Source of the DNA: Flavobacteriaceae bacterium UBA5079
Lineage (GTDB): Bacteria; Bacteroidota; Bacteroidia; Flavobacteriales; Flavobacteriaceae
Assembly: GCA_002414705.1 (NCBI GenBank)
Contig: DIAL01000081.1
Coordinates: 15,613 to 31,683 of the forward strand
Direction of reading: 5' to 3'
Length of the DNA stretch: 16,071 nt
The notes beneath the pieces are model-generated. The model saw nothing but the letters and a program-made list of their open reading frames with translations, did no database searches and was not told where the DNA came from. The translations under genes were made by a program, and so were the position numbers. Of the stretch, positions 15,062 to 16,071 are shown piece after piece (position 1 is the stretch's first letter; each line of letters starts with the position of its first letter).

Positions 15062-15982
15062 TTAAAAAGCCATAGACCAACTAATTCCATACGTATCACT
15101 ATCTGAACCAATATCCTTAAAAGTTACTGAACGTAAATAGGAAAGTTTTACAGCTTGAGTTTTTGTTATGGGTGCTCCAAAAGATACAGCACCTAAAAAA
15201 TCTCCTCGTGAATCATTTTGAGGAACACCATCAATAGTTGCGGCAGCACCACTTCCTAGACCAGCACTTCCAGAAACCCACATTCTATTTTTAAATCGGT
15301 GAATTAAATGCGACTGAACAGCATATAATGGGTTTTGCTTTTTTTGCTGATTATTAAAAAACTGATTATTATTAGTAATTATAAATACAGAAGTTGTCAA
15401 CTCATAGGACCAACGTCCCCAATTATGAACCATTCCTATTTGTGGTCTTAAAACAAAACGATTATTACCTAGATTAATTAAACGATCTTCAGCATATTGA
15501 CCAAATGGGAAATTAACCGCCAAAGAAACACCTAACATGGTATTCACCGGATTGGCTTTCATGTATTCCATCATTTCTAATTTACCCATAGCATTAGGCC
15601 CTATTAAATTTAAGGAAATACGAACCCGTGGATCAGAAAATCCTTGTCTACTAATAGATTTGGTTTCTCCTGAAATTTTACCTTCCCAACTTCCAAAAAC
15701 ATACGGGATAGTAACATCTATACGCGCTAATTTATTTCCAATTTTAAAAGGTTGAACATAGGAAAGCGCAATAATATCCATGTTTTGTTTTACGTCTTGG
15801 GTTTGCAAAACGGGATCAAAATAAATATCACTTTCAGATAAACCATAACCAGCACCAATAACATGTGTTCCTAATGGTAAAGGTGTCCAACGACGCGGCT
15901 CAATATCTTGTGAAAAAACCTGTGTACCAATAGCTACTAAACAACTTAAAACCCATAGGTTTCTTAAAAAACCTTTACTCAT
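15062..15982 (-). CDS. Outer-membrane beta-barrel protein of the MetA/phenol-degradation 'transporter' type
   Basis: A 306-residue protein with a signal peptide (about 1-24, ending TQVFS). Amphipathic beta-strands run to a C-terminal aromatic residue (SWSMAF), as expected for BAM-inserted barrels. The early motif EPRRWTPLPLGTHVIGAGYG and the later FSDPRVRISLNLIGP resemble the PF13557 family ('putative MetA-pathway of phenol degradation'), whose members are outer-membrane barrels of mostly unknown cargo. There is no evidence here of aromatic degradation genes, so that family name should not be taken as function. Convergent with ridA. The 89 bp upstream to the window edge are AT-rich with no -7 consensus that I can see. 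Confidence 0.87.
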   Translation of the reverse strand: MSKGFLRNLWVLSCLVAIGTQVFSQDIEPRRWTPLPLGTHVIGAGYGLSESDIYFDPVLQTQDVKQNMDIIALSYVQPFKIGNKLARIDVTIPYVFGSWEGKISGETKSISRQGFSDPRVRISLNLIGPNAMGKLEMMEYMKANPVNTMLGVSLAVNFPFGQYAEDRLINLGNNRFVLRPQIGMVHNWGRWSYELTTSVFIITNNNQFFNNQQKKQNPLYAVQSHLIHRFKNRMWVSGSAGLGSGAAATIDGVPQNDSRGDFLGAVSFGAPITKTQAVKLSYLRSVTFKDIGSDSDTYGISWSMAF

Positions 15983-16071
15983 AAAAATAATAGAATTAAC
16001 TTTAATGTAATTTATATGTATGCTTAAGCAATTAAACTAATACAAGTTAAAAATAATTAAATTAGATTTCA

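Noticed and set aside
1..16071. Mobile elements, CRISPR arrays, tRNA/rRNA genes or a horizontally acquired island
   Set aside because: No transposase or integrase frames, no regularly spaced repeats, no tRNA-like or rRNA-like sequence, and base composition looks even throughout. The dense minus-strand string and conserved families fit ordinary chromosome.

Overview
The window looks like chromosomal DNA from a marine-type member of the Flavobacteriaceae (Bacteroidota). The base composition is strongly AT-rich and A-rich leaders replace Shine-Dalgarno sites. Family content fits as well: a bacillithiol BshA, a Bacteroidota-type LptD and stand-alone MlaD, a GH3/beta-lactamase-fold fusion, and a 161-aa protein of a type known to me mainly from flavobacteria. 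I see no mobile element, tRNA, rRNA, CRISPR array or other sign of recent transfer. Genus cannot be named from sequence alone.

Layout. Positions 1-5361 hold three minus-strand genes: a GH109-like Gfo/Idh/MocA protein cut by the left edge, bshA, and a large exported NagZ-like glucosaminidase fused to a serine-hydrolase domain. After a 240-bp spacer, a long minus-strand gene string runs from 11792 down to 5602. In transcription order it holds an N-acetylmuramoyl-L-alanine amidase, an MlaD/MCE protein, a membrane-anchored 2x[4Fe-4S] protein, a small exported protein, a HAD-like phosphatase, a CCG-domain Fe-S protein, three tiny membrane proteins, and the 161-aa protein. Spacings are short (overlaps to about 70 nt), so it may be one operon. 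From 11879 rightward, divergent from the amidase, lie lptD and a RidA-family gene, which converge on a minus-strand outer-membrane barrel gene (15062-15982).

How the genes may work together. Much of the window serves the envelope: peptidoglycan cleavage (amidase, NagZ-like fusion), LPS export (LptD), lipid transport (MlaD) and a barrel protein. Embedded in this is a probable quinone-linked electron-transfer module. The membrane Fe-S protein and the CCG protein together resemble one heterodisulfide-reductase/DUF224-type oxidoreductase divided between two non-adjacent genes.

The least explained part is 6071-6678. Three consecutive genes encode 58-71-residue two-helix membrane proteins that align with each other (same F-x7-D-x19-G spacing), so they look like diverged tandem copies of one gene. 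The middle one (6292-6468, GTG start) begins directly after the stop codon of the first, in the same frame. Several genes here appear to use non-ATG starts (GTG at 6468, TTG at 10612, TTG at 11879 or 11930, possibly ATT at 8313), so start calls need care.
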